Source: Deltaproteobacteria bacterium (GTDB lineage Bacteria > Desulfobacterota > GWC2-55-46). Taken from it: a DNA stretch of 64,000 nucleotides. The stretch spans positions 1 through 64,000 of the forward strand of contig JACRET010000001.1 in assembly GCA_016218105.1 (NCBI GenBank), given 5' to 3'. The translations under genes and the position numbers were made by a program. Within the stretch, counting starts at the first letter, position 1. Each line of letters starts with the position of its first letter. The notes beneath the pieces were generated by a model, which was given only the letters and a program-made list of their open reading frames with translations, did not search any database and was not told the DNA's origin. Shown here piece after piece: positions 28,709-39,190 of the stretch.

Positions 28709-29782
28709 CTAGTTGCCGCGGGGCATCTCATCAAGCCTGACGCTTACAGATCTCACCTTGCCGTCCCTCAATATCTTCAGGTTCACGGCAGCGCCCACCT
28801 CGAGCTTGTCCATCATCTCATTGAACTCATCCATTGATTTGACCGGGCTTCCGTCAACGGCGGTAATGAGGTCTCCGCCTGAAGCGATGATCAGATTGCC
28901 TATCCTGATATTGCGGCTGGAACCCCTGAGACCCGCCTTCTCAGCCGGGCTGTTCCTGTATATGTCCGCTATCAGCACACCCGGAGAGCCGAGACCCAGC
29001 ACCTCCGCGTCAGCAGCGTCTATGGATTGCCCCGTTATCCCAAGCCAGGGCCGTGATACGTACCCCTTTTTTATCAATTGAGGGAATATCTTTTTTACCG
29101 TATTTACAGGAATGGCGAAGCCGATGCCTATGGAACCGCCCACGGGGCTGAAGATCGCGGTATTGACCCCTATCATCTTCCCGTCGCTGTTAAGAAGCGG
29201 GCCGCCCGAGTTGCCCGGGTTTATCGCCGCGTCGGTCTGAATTACTTCCCTTATGAGCCGCCCGTTCGTGGCCCTCATGGTGCGGCCGAGCGAGCTTATT
29301 ATGCCAACGGTAAGGGTTTTCTCAAGGCCGAAGGGGTTGCCGATAGCCAGCGCCTTCTGGCCGACCTTGAGCGCGGACGATTCCCCGAAGACGAGCGGCC
29401 TGAGCTTGTTTAGCGGGGCCTTTATGCGTATGACAGCGAGGTCATTGCCGGGGTCTGTGCCGATGACCTCGGCATTGAACTTTGATCCGTCAAAGAGAGT
29501 CACATAGATGCTTCGCGCGCCCTCGATCACATGAAAATTTGTGACGATATTCCCGGACCTGTCTACTATTATGCCTGACCCGGTCCCCGTGGAAGGCACG
29601 GGGTTATAAAAGAAATCATAAGAGACGGTAGAGCTTACGATATTTACGACCGACTGCCCTGCCTCCTCGTAGATCCTGATGTTCGCCTCCTCGTCCGGCG
29701 TGGCGTAGAGAGAGGCCGGGGCTAAAAAGGCCAGGAGCAAAATCAGATGTAAGGTTCCGATCGTTTTACAAAAACGGTTCAT
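28709..29782 (-). CDS. HtrA/DegP-like trypsin-like serine protease with one PDZ domain
   Basis: GTGSGIIVDRSGNIVTNFHVIEGA, GNDLAVIRI, INPGNSGGPLLNSDGKMIGVNTAI; PDZ. Start set at the signal peptide MNRFCKTIG. Confidence 0.93.
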   Translation of the reverse strand: MNRFCKTIGTLHLILLLAFLAPASLYATPDEEANIRIYEEAGQSVVNIVSSTVSYDFFYNPVPSTGTGSGIIVDRSGNIVTNFHVIEGARSIYVTLFDGSKFNAEVIGTDPGNDLAVIRIKAPLNKLRPLVFGESSALKVGQKALAIGNPFGLEKTLTVGIISSLGRTMRATNGRLIREVIQTDAAINPGNSGGPLLNSDGKMIGVNTAIFSPVGGSIGIGFAIPVNTVKKIFPQLIKKGYVSRPWLGITGQSIDAADAEVLGLGSPGVLIADIYRNSPAEKAGLRGSSRNIRIGNLIIASGGDLITAVDGSPVKSMDEFNEMMDKLEVGAAVNLKILRDGKVRSVSVRLDEMPRGN

Positions 29783-29856
29783 AAAGCCTTGCATTCCTTT
29801 TTTATACAATAAAAGCGGATAGATGTCCATAAAAGCAAAAAAACGTGGACGCCGGT

Positions 29857-29885
29857 TTGCCTCATTTTTTCAAAGCTGATATAAT
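29857..29885 (+). promoter_or_regulatory. Candidate sigma-70 promoter for the hexaheme cytochrome
   Basis: TTGCCT (29857-29862), 17 bp, TATAAT (29880-29885). Confidence 0.5.
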
Positions 29886-29900
29886 CTTTTTGCCAAATTG

Positions 29901-29946
29901 AAGCTCCCCGCGGCAAGCCGCGGGGGATGCGCTCGCTATGCATATT
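29901..29946. repeat. REP-like palindrome
   Basis: AAGCTCCCCGCGGCAAGCCGCGGGGGATGCGCTCGC; strong hairpin; relative at 7088-7123. Confidence 0.65.
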
Positions 29947-29972
29947 CCATATGGGGTTTATTAAAGGGGCAT

Positions 29973-31112
29973 ATGAAAAAGAAAAGGCTCGCCGCAATAA
30001 TTTTTTCAGCGCTGATGATGATCGCATCCGCCGCCTATCCGGAAAACAACTTCCGCATGCAGTTTGCCGACAGCTACAGGCAAAACAGGTTCGACGCCCT
30101 CGCCTTCCTCGTAAAAAAGAACAAGGATATTATCCCGGCGGAGGTGCGCTCCCTCACCAAAGAGGCCCTGGAAGGCGACAAGACTTTTAATGAGAAGATG
30201 AACCTCCTCGACCTCGCCAGCGCCATGGCGTCCATGTACAGGCACTGGCACGGGGATGGCAGTCTCGTCCCGGAGGTCGATCAGGTAAACAAGGCGGAGA
30301 TAAAGAAGGAAGAGTCCCGTGTCACAGAGCTAACCAAATGGGACAAATACGAAAAATTCCTTGGAAACTTCGTAATGAAAGACCATCAGGCCGGGATGGA
30401 CACCAAAGGCCTTTCCCCGGTCATTTATCCGCACTGGTTCCACAGGCTGCTTTTCGAATGCAAGACCTGCCATCAGGAGATATTCGTCATGAAAAGGGGC
30501 GGCAACGCGATATCGCACGACGGGATGCGGGAAGGCAAGCTCTGCGCCGCGTGCCATAACGGGAAGCTGTCCTTCAGCTCCGGCGAGAATTGCGGTAAAT
30601 GCCACACAGCCGGGCTTCCCGAATCAGAGCGGCTCAGAGACTTATCAAAGATGGACTTAAACGCCATAAAGGAAGCAGCCTATCGCATAGGCTCCGTATT
30701 CAACCCGGATAACCTTCCGGGCAAGTCCCTGCCGCTTGACAAGTTCGGCCATATAGACTGGGCGTACCTAAAAGAAAAGAAGGCATACGAGCCTTTGAAG
30801 GCCCTGGACAAAGGAGCGATCGACGAGGTCAGGGAGAACGCGATATTATTCGAGCCCCCGATGACATACGTCAAAAACGTCGTCTTCGACCACAAGACGC
30901 ATTCATCTCAGATAAAATGCGCCACCTGCCACCCGGCTATCTTTAAAGACGAATTGGGCTCGAACAAGGTCACGATGATTGAGATGTCCACGGGCAAGTA
31001 CTGCGGATATTGCCACGGAAAAGTGGCGTTCAAGTTCGCGGAATGCAACAGGTGCCATTCAAAGCCGCCGGGAGACCAAACAGGCGGAGCGCTCATAAGA
31101 AAGGCCAAGTGA
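29973..31112 (+). CDS. Multiheme c-type cytochrome (two triheme, cytochrome c7-like domains)
   Basis: Six CxxCH: CKTCH, CAACH, CGKCH, CATCH, CGYCH, CNRCH; signal peptide MKKKRLAAIIFSALMMIASAAYP. Confidence 0.9.
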   Translation: MKKKRLAAIIFSALMMIASAAYPENNFRMQFADSYRQNRFDALAFLVKKNKDIIPAEVRSLTKEALEGDKTFNEKMNLLDLASAMASMYRHWHGDGSLVPEVDQVNKAEIKKEESRVTELTKWDKYEKFLGNFVMKDHQAGMDTKGLSPVIYPHWFHRLLFECKTCHQEIFVMKRGGNAISHDGMREGKLCAACHNGKLSFSSGENCGKCHTAGLPESERLRDLSKMDLNAIKEAAYRIGSVFNPDNLPGKSLPLDKFGHIDWAYLKEKKAYEPLKALDKGAIDEVRENAILFEPPMTYVKNVVFDHKTHSSQIKCATCHPAIFKDELGSNKVTMIEMSTGKYCGYCHGKVAFKFAECNRCHSKPPGDQTGGALIRKAK

Positions 31113-31187
31113 GCGATATGGTATATGTCACCCTGTCCCCCTGCGGGAGAGGGCGGAGGGTGAGGGGGATATTTAAGCGAGACTTCG

Positions 31188-31470
31188 CTCCACTCGCAAT
31201 GACATTCGTTTTGCTTTTAGTTTTTAAAAAATCACAGTGGTGCGCAGCGAATAAAAGAGGCGAGCGACCGGGCTTCAGTGCCATCGGAGGGAGAGAGCCG
31301 ACAGCTAGCGGAGCCAATACCCAAAAGCGCGTGGCAACGCGCAAAAAGGCCTTTTACCAAGAGGCATGAATTCACCCTCCCCTTAGTCCCCTCCCGTCAA
31401 GGGGGGGGATGTTAAAACGATCCCGGCCCGTTCGGGGAACGGGCCCTACATTCGTTTTTAGATTTTGTTT
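31188..31470 (+). repeat. Dispersed structured repeat family R1, copy B (between convergent genes)
   Basis: GCGGAGCCAATACCCAAAAGCGCGTGGCAACGCGCAAAAAGGCCTTTT...AATTCACCCTCCCC..GGCCCGTTC-GGG-GAACGGGCC..ATTCGTTTTTAGATTTTG; inverted relative to copy A. Confidence 0.7.
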
Positions 31471-31540
31471 TTGTATTACCCAGACACAAGGGCGCAGGGA
31501 ATATTTGACCTTAAGAGAGAATAACCGCCCTGGTTCTTCT

Positions 31541-32341
<801 letters not shown>

Positions 32342-32363
32342 AGATGGACTTTTTCAGAGCCTG

Positions 32364-32729
32364 TTAGAATATCCCGGCTTCTTTCTGAAGGTTACGTATA
32401 TATTTAATGAGCACTTCTATCTCATCATCACTCACTCCGTCTATCTTCGGCATATTGCCGAATGTCCAGTGGTGGGAGCGCGCCCCTCTCTGCACCGCCC
32501 AGCGAAAGCTCATATCCGAATGATGGTTGGGATGGTATATCTTGTGCACAAGCGGAGGGCCCGACTCTGTACCCGATCCCTTCTCCCCGTGGCATTTCAA
32601 ACAGCTGTGTTTATAAAGCAACTCCCCTTTCTTCAAGGTCTCCGCATCGGGCGCGGCATATTCCGCCTGTAAAGGCGAGGCGGTTATTACAAAAGAGGCA
32701 AAGATCATTATAGCAGCTATCTTTCTCAT
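32364..32729 (-). CDS. Monoheme class I-type cytochrome c
   Basis: Signal peptide MRKIAAIMIFASFVITASPLQA; GELLYKHSCLKCHGEKGSG. Start adjusted to 32729. Confidence 0.85.
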   Translation of the reverse strand: MRKIAAIMIFASFVITASPLQAEYAAPDAETLKKGELLYKHSCLKCHGEKGSGTESGPPLVHKIYHPNHHSDMSFRWAVQRGARSHHWTFGNMPKIDGVSDDEIEVLIKYIRNLQKEAGIF

Positions 32730-32813
32730 ATGGACTCCTTTCAGGGACTTTTTACCACACTGGAAATGCCTGGTAAAGGATTTAACAGTTTGCCTAAAAA
32801 CCCGGGATTTGTT

Positions 32814-32936
32814 CAGGCTGCTCAAAAAGGTTCCGCTGCGAGGCGTCGAAAAGCGAGGAATGAGGCGTACTTTGTCTATACGCCGCAGTGACGAGCTTTG
32901 ATGCCAACGAAGCAGATGGACTTTTTGAGCAGCCTG
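32814..32936. repeat. Repeat family R2, full-length copy with perfect 16-bp terminal inverted repeats
   Basis: CAGGCTGCTCAAAAAG (32814-32829) / CTTTTTGAGCAGCCTG (32921-32936); 123 bp; ends immediately before the copA stop codon. Confidence 0.85.
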
Positions 32937-35828
32937 TCAGGCATGCGCAGGCTTGAACCTTTTAAGCCTTAGTGAGTTGCTTACTACGCTTACCGAAGAC
33001 AGCCCCATTGCCGCGGCGGCGAACATCGGGTCTAAAAGAACGCCGAAGAAAGGATAAAGTATGCCTGCGGCTACGGGGATGAGCAGTACGTTATAGAAAA
33101 ACGCCCAAAACAGGTTCTGCTTGATATTCCTGATAGTGGCCCTGCTCAGTGAAATGGCTGTAACGATAGACCGCAGGTCTCCGCCGATAAGTGTAATGTC
33201 CGACGCCTCCATCGCGACGTCGGTGCCTGTGCCAATGGCTATGCCGATGTCGGCCTCCGCGAGTGCGGGCGCGTCGTTTATGCCATCGCCTACCATCGCC
33301 ACTATCTTGCCCTCGGCCTGGAGCTTTTTCACCTCTCTCGCCTTGTCCTCGGGCAAAACCTCGGAAAGCACCCTGTCTACGCCGATTTCCTTTCCGATGG
33401 CGTTTGCCGTCCTCCGGTTGTCGCCTGTGATGATAGCGACCAAGAGCCCCATGCGCTTGAAAGAGGCTATCGCCTCCTTCGAGAACTCCTTCAAGGTGTC
33501 GGCTACGGCGATCAATCCGGCGGCCTTGTTGCCAACGCTGAGGTAAATAGCGGTCTTGCCCTGGTCAGATAACCTGGCCGCGGCATCCTGCAGACTGCCT
33601 ACCGCGATGCCGCTGTCGGCCATCATCTTGAAATTACCGAGGAACACACCCTTGCCGTCTATTTCAGCCTTTATGCCGTGGCCCGGAACAGCCTCGAATA
33701 ATGACGGGTCTTTAAGCTCTACCCCCCTTGCGGCGGCGTGCGCGACTATCGCCTCTCCCACCGGATGCTCGGAGCCTTTCTCTGCTGATGCGGCGTAGAA
33801 GAGCAAGCTGTCCTCAGGCGACAAGCCTAGGCGCGATATTTCATTTAAAACATCTTTATCTTCCGTAAGCACGATATCGGTGAGCGACGGCTCTCCCCTG
33901 GTGAGGGTGCCTGTCTTGTCGAGCACTATCGCGTTTAATTTATGGGCGGTCTCAAGCGACTCCCCTCCCCTGATAAGTATCCCGTTCTCCGCGCCTTTGC
34001 CTGTGCCGACCATAATGGAGGTCGGGGTCGCGAGCCCCATCGCGCACGGGCATGCTATTATCAGCACTGCTATGAAGTTCAAAAGCCCGTAAGTGAACGC
34101 GGGCTCAGGGCCGAATATGAACCATATGAAAAAGGTTATGACCGCCAGGACGATCACGGCCGGGACAAACCAGCTCGCTATGATATCCGCCAGCCTGGCT
34201 ATCGGCGGCTTACTGCCCTGGGCCTCCTCCACCATCTTGATAATCTGTGAGAGCGTCGAATCCTTTCCGACCCTTGTAGCCTTGTATTTAAAAGAGCCGG
34301 TCTTGTTTATCGTTGCCCCGACGACCTCGTCGCCCGACTTTTTGTCTACCGGCAGGCTCTCCCCGCTTATCATCGACTCGTCTATAGAGGAATAGCCCTC
34401 GATGACCCTGCCGTCCACGGGTATCTTTTCGCCCGGCCTTACTACGATGATATCTCCCTCGACGGCCTCTGCCGCCGGGATGTCTTGCTCCCTGCCGCCT
34501 CGCACCACCCTTGCCGTCTTCGGCTGCATGCCGATGAGCTTCTTTATAGCTTCTCCGGTCTTGCCGCGCGCCCTCATCTCAAGGAGCCTCCCGAGGAGTA
34601 TCAGTGCGATGATGGCGGTTGCGGTATCGAAGTAGACACCGGCATGGAAACCATGCACGCCAAAGTATTGCGGAAAAAAAGTCACGGCTGTACTGTAAAA
34701 ATATGCCGCCGAGGTTCCGACGGCTATCAGGGTATTCATGTCCGTTGTCCTGTGGCGGGCCGAGGCGACGGCGCCCCTGTAGAACTGCCACCCTGCCCAG
34801 AACTGGACCGGCGTAGCCAATATGAACAGTAAATAGTTATTGCTGAGGATAGAGGGTATCCATGAAAACCACTCTGAAAATGCCCCTGCCATGACAGGCA
34901 CGGAGAGGACCGCGGCAAAAATAAATTTGGCGCGCGTCTTCTTGAACTCCTCCTTCTTTATCCGCTCATCCCTCCCGAGCGCGTCCTCGTCCCCGGCCGG
35001 GGCGAGGGCCTTGTAGCCTATAGAGTTTATGGCCTTTACGAGGCCGTCAACGCCTATGATCGTCGGGAGGTAATTTATGGCCGCCTTTTCCGAAGCGAAG
35101 TTGACTGAGGCGCTTATGACGCCTTCGACCGAGTTTAAGGTCTTTGTTATCTTTTCAACGCACGAGGCGCAGGACATGCCCTGAACAGGAATAGTAACGC
35201 TCGCCACCCCCGCACCGTACCCGAGCTCTTTGATGGTCTTTATGAAGTCCGTCAGGTGGACTTCCTGAGGGTCATAGGAGATGCTTACCTTCCCGGCGGC
35301 AAAGTTGACGCTGGCCTCTCGTATGCCGCTTAAGGATACGAGCCCTTTCTCGATCTTGGCGGCGCATGAGGCGCAGGACATGCCTGTTATAGGCAGGTTT
35401 ACCTTTTTAAGCCCTTTAGGGAGCGGCTTTTTATCTTCCGCGGAATGGACGTGGCCGTGGATGGAACCTTTTTCTTTAGAGTCCTTGCCCGCCAGGTACT
35501 TTTCAGGCTCTCTTTGGAACTTTTCCCTGCAGTTAGGGTTGCAGAAATAATATGTTTCGCCCTTATAGGCATGCGTTCCGCCCTTCGGGTCGTTTTTGGG
35601 GACGGTCATGCCGCAAACAGGGTCTATAGCCTTCTCTTCCATATGCTCATCCGGCATTTTCAAGGCCCTGGCGCCGTCCGTATCCATAAAGGACGCTGTG
35701 TCCGCGTCAAATCTCTCCTTGCATCTAACGGCGCAAAAATAAATCTTCACGCCTTTGTAGACGGACTCCCCCTTTGCCTTTCCTGGGGCTACTTCCATCC
35801 CGCAGACCGGGTCTCTTGCCATGTACAT
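32937..35828 (-). CDS. copA: Copper-translocating P-type ATPase with two N-terminal YHS and two HMA domains
   Basis: [19 protein letters not shown] motifs, two GMSCASC HMA motifs, CPC ([14 protein letters not shown]), [17 protein letters not shown]. Confidence 0.95.
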   Translation of the reverse strand: MYMARDPVCGMEVAPGKAKGESVYKGVKIYFCAVRCKERFDADTASFMDTDGARALKMPDEHMEEKAIDPVCGMTVPKNDPKGGTHAYKGETYYFCNPNCREKFQREPEKYLAGKDSKEKGSIHGHVHSAEDKKPLPKGLKKVNLPITGMSCASCAAKIEKGLVSLSGIREASVNFAAGKVSISYDPQEVHLTDFIKTIKELGYGAGVASVTIPVQGMSCASCVEKITKTLNSVEGVISASVNFASEKAAINYLPTIIGVDGLVKAINSIGYKALAPAGDEDALGRDERIKKEEFKKTRAKFIFAAVLSVPVMAGAFSEWFSWIPSILSNNYLLFILATPVQFWAGWQFYRGAVASARHRTTDMNTLIAVGTSAAYFYSTAVTFFPQYFGVHGFHAGVYFDTATAIIALILLGRLLEMRARGKTGEAIKKLIGMQPKTARVVRGGREQDIPAAEAVEGDIIVVRPGEKIPVDGRVIEGYSSIDESMISGESLPVDKKSGDEVVGATINKTGSFKYKATRVGKDSTLSQIIKMVEEAQGSKPPIARLADIIASWFVPAVIVLAVITFFIWFIFGPEPAFTYGLLNFIAVLIIACPCAMGLATPTSIMVGTGKGAENGILIRGGESLETAHKLNAIVLDKTGTLTRGEPSLTDIVLTEDKDVLNEISRLGLSPEDSLLFYAASAEKGSEHPVGEAIVAHAAARGVELKDPSLFEAVPGHGIKAEIDGKGVFLGNFKMMADSGIAVGSLQDAAARLSDQGKTAIYLSVGNKAAGLIAVADTLKEFSKEAIASFKRMGLLVAIITGDNRRTANAIGKEIGVDRVLSEVLPEDKAREVKKLQAEGKIVAMVGDGINDAPALAEADIGIAIGTGTDVAMEASDITLIGGDLRSIVTAISLSRATIRNIKQNLFWAFFYNVLLIPVAAGILYPFFGVLLDPMFAAAAMGLSSVSVVSNSLRLKRFKPAHA

Positions 35829-36009
35829 CCTCCTGTTATCATATTATATCATACAGGTTTAATGCCCTTCTACATTAAGTGAAAGGCAGGGCTCTGCGCA
35901 AGCCTTCAATAATCAATTCCTGACAAAAATTTAGTATTGTTTAAGGGTTATAACTATGTTATCTTTTTTATATTAATGCCTGCCTAGAGAAGGGACTGAA
36001 GACGTTAGA

Positions 36010-37077
36010 ATGGACGAATACAGGATAGACAGCCATAAGTTGATTTTTCATGTCGAGCGGGTAAACGATTGGCTTAATAACGGCAATATCTACCCCATTT
36101 ATATGGAAGTCTCCCCGGTCGGGGCCTGTAATCACAGGTGTACGTATTGCGCCCTCGATTATATGGAATACCAGGCCCGTTCCCTCGACAGGGAAATCCT
36201 GAAAACAAGGCTTACTGAAATGGGGCGACTGGGGCTTAAGTCCATCATGTACGCCGGCGAAGGCGAACCCTTTCTCCACAAGCACATCGCGGAGATAATA
36301 AACCACACAAAAGAGTCCGGAATTGACGTCGCGATAACCTCCAACGGCGTCCTTTTTACCGAAAAGATAATGGAAGCCTCGCTGAAATCCATAACATGGA
36401 TAAAGGTAAGCATAAACGCCGCCACAAAAGAGACCTACGCGAAGATCCACCGGACAAAGGAAGAGGATTTCGAGAGGGTACTGGACAACATCTCAAAAGC
36501 CGTGAAATTCCGCGCCGCTAACGGCCTTACATCCACGATAGGCATGCAGCTTATATTGCTCCCGGAAAACGTGAACGAGGCCGTGCTGCTCGCGAAAAAG
36601 GCCAAGGAAATCGGCGCGGACTACCTTGTCATAAAATCTTACTCCCAACACCTCAAGAGCCATACAAGGCAATATGAGGACTTCAAATACAGAGACCACC
36701 TCCATCTGAACGACGAGCTTCAGAAGATATCCGATAACAGGTTTAAGGTGATCTTCAGAAGCAACGCCATGAGAAAGCTTGAGGAAAAAGGCAGGAATTA
36801 CACCCATTGCCTGGCGCTCCCCTTCTGGTCCTACATAGATTCAGGCGGCGGCGTCTGGGCCTGCAGCGCATTTCTGAACGATGACAGGTTCCTGCTCGGA
36901 AATATAAACGAGAATACTTTCGAGGAGATTTGGAAGGGAGAGAAGAGGAAGCGCGTAATGGAGTTCGTCTCCAGGGAACTCGATACCAACGAATGCCGCA
37001 AGAACTGCAGGATGGATGAGGTAAACCGCTATCTCTGGGAGCTTAAAAACCCCTCACTGCACGTCAACTTCATATAG
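36010..37077 (+). CDS. Radical SAM/SPASM-type protein
   Basis: GACNHRCTYCALDY (CxxxCxxC); C-terminal CSAFLNDDRFLLGNINENTFEEIWKGEKR..CRKNC SPASM-like. Confidence 0.9.
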   Translation: MDEYRIDSHKLIFHVERVNDWLNNGNIYPIYMEVSPVGACNHRCTYCALDYMEYQARSLDREILKTRLTEMGRLGLKSIMYAGEGEPFLHKHIAEIINHTKESGIDVAITSNGVLFTEKIMEASLKSITWIKVSINAATKETYAKIHRTKEEDFERVLDNISKAVKFRAANGLTSTIGMQLILLPENVNEAVLLAKKAKEIGADYLVIKSYSQHLKSHTRQYEDFKYRDHLHLNDELQKISDNRFKVIFRSNAMRKLEEKGRNYTHCLALPFWSYIDSGGGVWACSAFLNDDRFLLGNINENTFEEIWKGEKRKRVMEFVSRELDTNECRKNCRMDEVNRYLWELKNPSLHVNFI

Positions 37078-37099
37078 GCCCCCTAAAAAAACCAAGACA

Positions 37100-38131
37100 A
37101 TGATGAAAGACGAATTGATAAAATACGGGATAAAGACTGTCACCAGGACGATGCTCCTGCAGATGTATGCCTCGATGCTTAAAATACGCATGTTCGAGGA
37201 AAAGATAGTGGAGCTTTATCCGGAGCAGGAGATGAAGTGCCCGGTGCACCTGTGTATCGGCCAGGAAGCCATAGCCGCTGGCGTGTGCCTGAATCTAAGG
37301 AAAGAAGACTATGTTTTTTCCAACCACCGCGGACACGGGCATACTATCGCCAAAGGCGGCGCGTTAAGGCCGCTCATGGCCGAGTTTTATGGCAAGAAGA
37401 CCGGATGCAGCAAGGGCAAAGGCGGCTCGATGCACATCATCGACGTGGACAACGGGATACTCGGCACCTCCGCGATAGTCGGCGGCGGCATACCGATGGG
37501 TGTCGGCGCGGCCCTTTCATCGGCATTAAGAAAGCAAGACCGCGTCACCGTAATATTTTTCGGGGACGGCGCCTACGACGAAGGGGTTTTCTACGAATCA
37601 TTCAACTTCGCGTCCCTTAAAAAACTGCCCGTGGTATTTTTCTGCGAGAATAATTTTTACGCCACCAACTCACATCAGTCCGCCAGGCAGCCCGGCTGCA
37701 GGATATCGGACACCGCGTCGGCCTTTGACGCCCGCGGGACATGCATAGACGGAAACGACGTCCTTTCGGTCTACAAGGAATCGCAGGATGCCATAGCCCG
37801 CGCCAGACGCGGCGGCGGCCCGAGCCTGATAGAGGCAAAGACGTACAGATGGAAGGGGCATGTCGGCCCGGAGGCCGATTATGAAAAGGGGTGCAGGCCG
37901 AAGGAAGAGCTCTTCTACTGGATAGAGCGGTGCCCGATAAAGAGGTTTAAGGAACTCCTTCTCCGTAAAGATGTAGCCACAGTAAAGGAGCTGGACGAGA
38001 TCGCCGCGAAGTTGAGCGCGGAGATCGAGGATTCGGTGGACTTCGCCAAAAAAAGCGAATACCCCGAGCTTTCAGAACTCCTTACCGATGTATACTACAC
38101 TGGCGGCGGCGTGCCAAAGGAAAACAATTAA
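37100..38131 (+). CDS. ThDP-dependent 2-oxoacid dehydrogenase E1 alpha-like
   Basis: MYASMLKIRMFEEKIVELY, GHTIAKGG, GDGAYDEGVFYESFNFASLKKLPVVFFCENN. Confidence 0.93.
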   Translation: MMKDELIKYGIKTVTRTMLLQMYASMLKIRMFEEKIVELYPEQEMKCPVHLCIGQEAIAAGVCLNLRKEDYVFSNHRGHGHTIAKGGALRPLMAEFYGKKTGCSKGKGGSMHIIDVDNGILGTSAIVGGGIPMGVGAALSSALRKQDRVTVIFFGDGAYDEGVFYESFNFASLKKLPVVFFCENNFYATNSHQSARQPGCRISDTASAFDARGTCIDGNDVLSVYKESQDAIARARRGGGPSLIEAKTYRWKGHVGPEADYEKGCRPKEELFYWIERCPIKRFKELLLRKDVATVKELDEIAAKLSAEIEDSVDFAKKSEYPELSELLTDVYYTGGGVPKENN

Positions 38132-38132
38132 G

Positions 38133-39185
38133 ATGCCGTGGACAAAGGTTTACAGCAATAAAACGGACTTTGAAAACGCCCTTAAAGACAATAAGGACTT
38201 AAGGGGCGTCACCTATAAATCCGCGATATTAGAGGCCACTTACCAGATGCTTGAGTCGGACCCGGACGTTTTTGTCATCGGCGAAGGGGTCGATGATTCA
38301 GGCGGGGTCTTTGGCACCACAAAGGGCCTCCATGAAAAGTTCGGAAAAGAACGCGTAATGGATATGCCTCTGGCGGAGAGCGGCCTTACCGGGGTCGCCG
38401 TAGGCGCCGCCATAGCCGGCATGAGGCCGATCCTCGTGCACATGAGGGTCGATTTCATCCCCTTGTCGATGGACCAGATCATAAACCACGCAGCGAAGTG
38501 GCATTACATGTTCGGCGGCAAGCTCAATGTGCCGATAGTCATAAGGTCGATTATCGGACGCGGCTGGGGCTCGGCCGCCCAGCACTCGCAGAGCTTCCCG
38601 TCCCTTTTTACGAATATACCCGGCCTGAAGGTCGTGATGCCCGCAACCCCCTATGACGCAAAGGGGTTGCTCATGGCCAGCGTATATGACGGGAACCCCG
38701 TCATCTCGATAGAGCACCGCTGGCTGTACGAACACATGGGCCATGTCCCTCTTGAGCCCTATCAGGTCCCCATCGGCAAGGGGATCGTCAGGAGGCCGGG
38801 CAAAGACGCGACCATTGCAGCCATATCATACATGGTATACGAATCCATGCTGGCGGCTGAAGCTTTGAAGGCAGAGGGCATAGACGCCGAGGTGATAGAT
38901 CTAAGGACTTTAAAGCCGCTTGATATGCCTCTCATACTGAACTCCGTCGCAAAGACCGGCAGGCTGGTCATAGCGGATACAGGCTGGAAGGAGACCGGCA
39001 TAGGGTCTGAGATCATCGCGCGCGTAGTAGAAGATGGTTTCGATTCCCTGAAAGCCCCCGCGGAAAGGGTGAACCTCCCAGAGGTGCCCACGCCTGCGAG
39101 CCCGGTACTTGAAAAGGCGTACTACCCTGGGAAAAATGACATCGTGGCGGCTGTCAAGAGAACACTTTCCCGAAAGCGCGGATGA
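38133..39185 (+). CDS. ThDP-dependent 2-oxoacid dehydrogenase E1 beta-like
   Basis: VFVIGEGVDDSGGVFGTTKGLHEKFG, MPLAESGLTGVAVGAA, C-terminal transketolase domain; start 1 nt after the E1 alpha stop. Confidence 0.93.
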   Translation: MPWTKVYSNKTDFENALKDNKDLRGVTYKSAILEATYQMLESDPDVFVIGEGVDDSGGVFGTTKGLHEKFGKERVMDMPLAESGLTGVAVGAAIAGMRPILVHMRVDFIPLSMDQIINHAAKWHYMFGGKLNVPIVIRSIIGRGWGSAAQHSQSFPSLFTNIPGLKVVMPATPYDAKGLLMASVYDGNPVISIEHRWLYEHMGHVPLEPYQVPIGKGIVRRPGKDATIAAISYMVYESMLAAEALKAEGIDAEVIDLRTLKPLDMPLILNSVAKTGRLVIADTGWKETGIGSEIIARVVEDGFDSLKAPAERVNLPEVPTPASPVLEKAYYPGKNDIVAAVKRTLSRKRG

Positions 39186-39190
39186 TGTAA

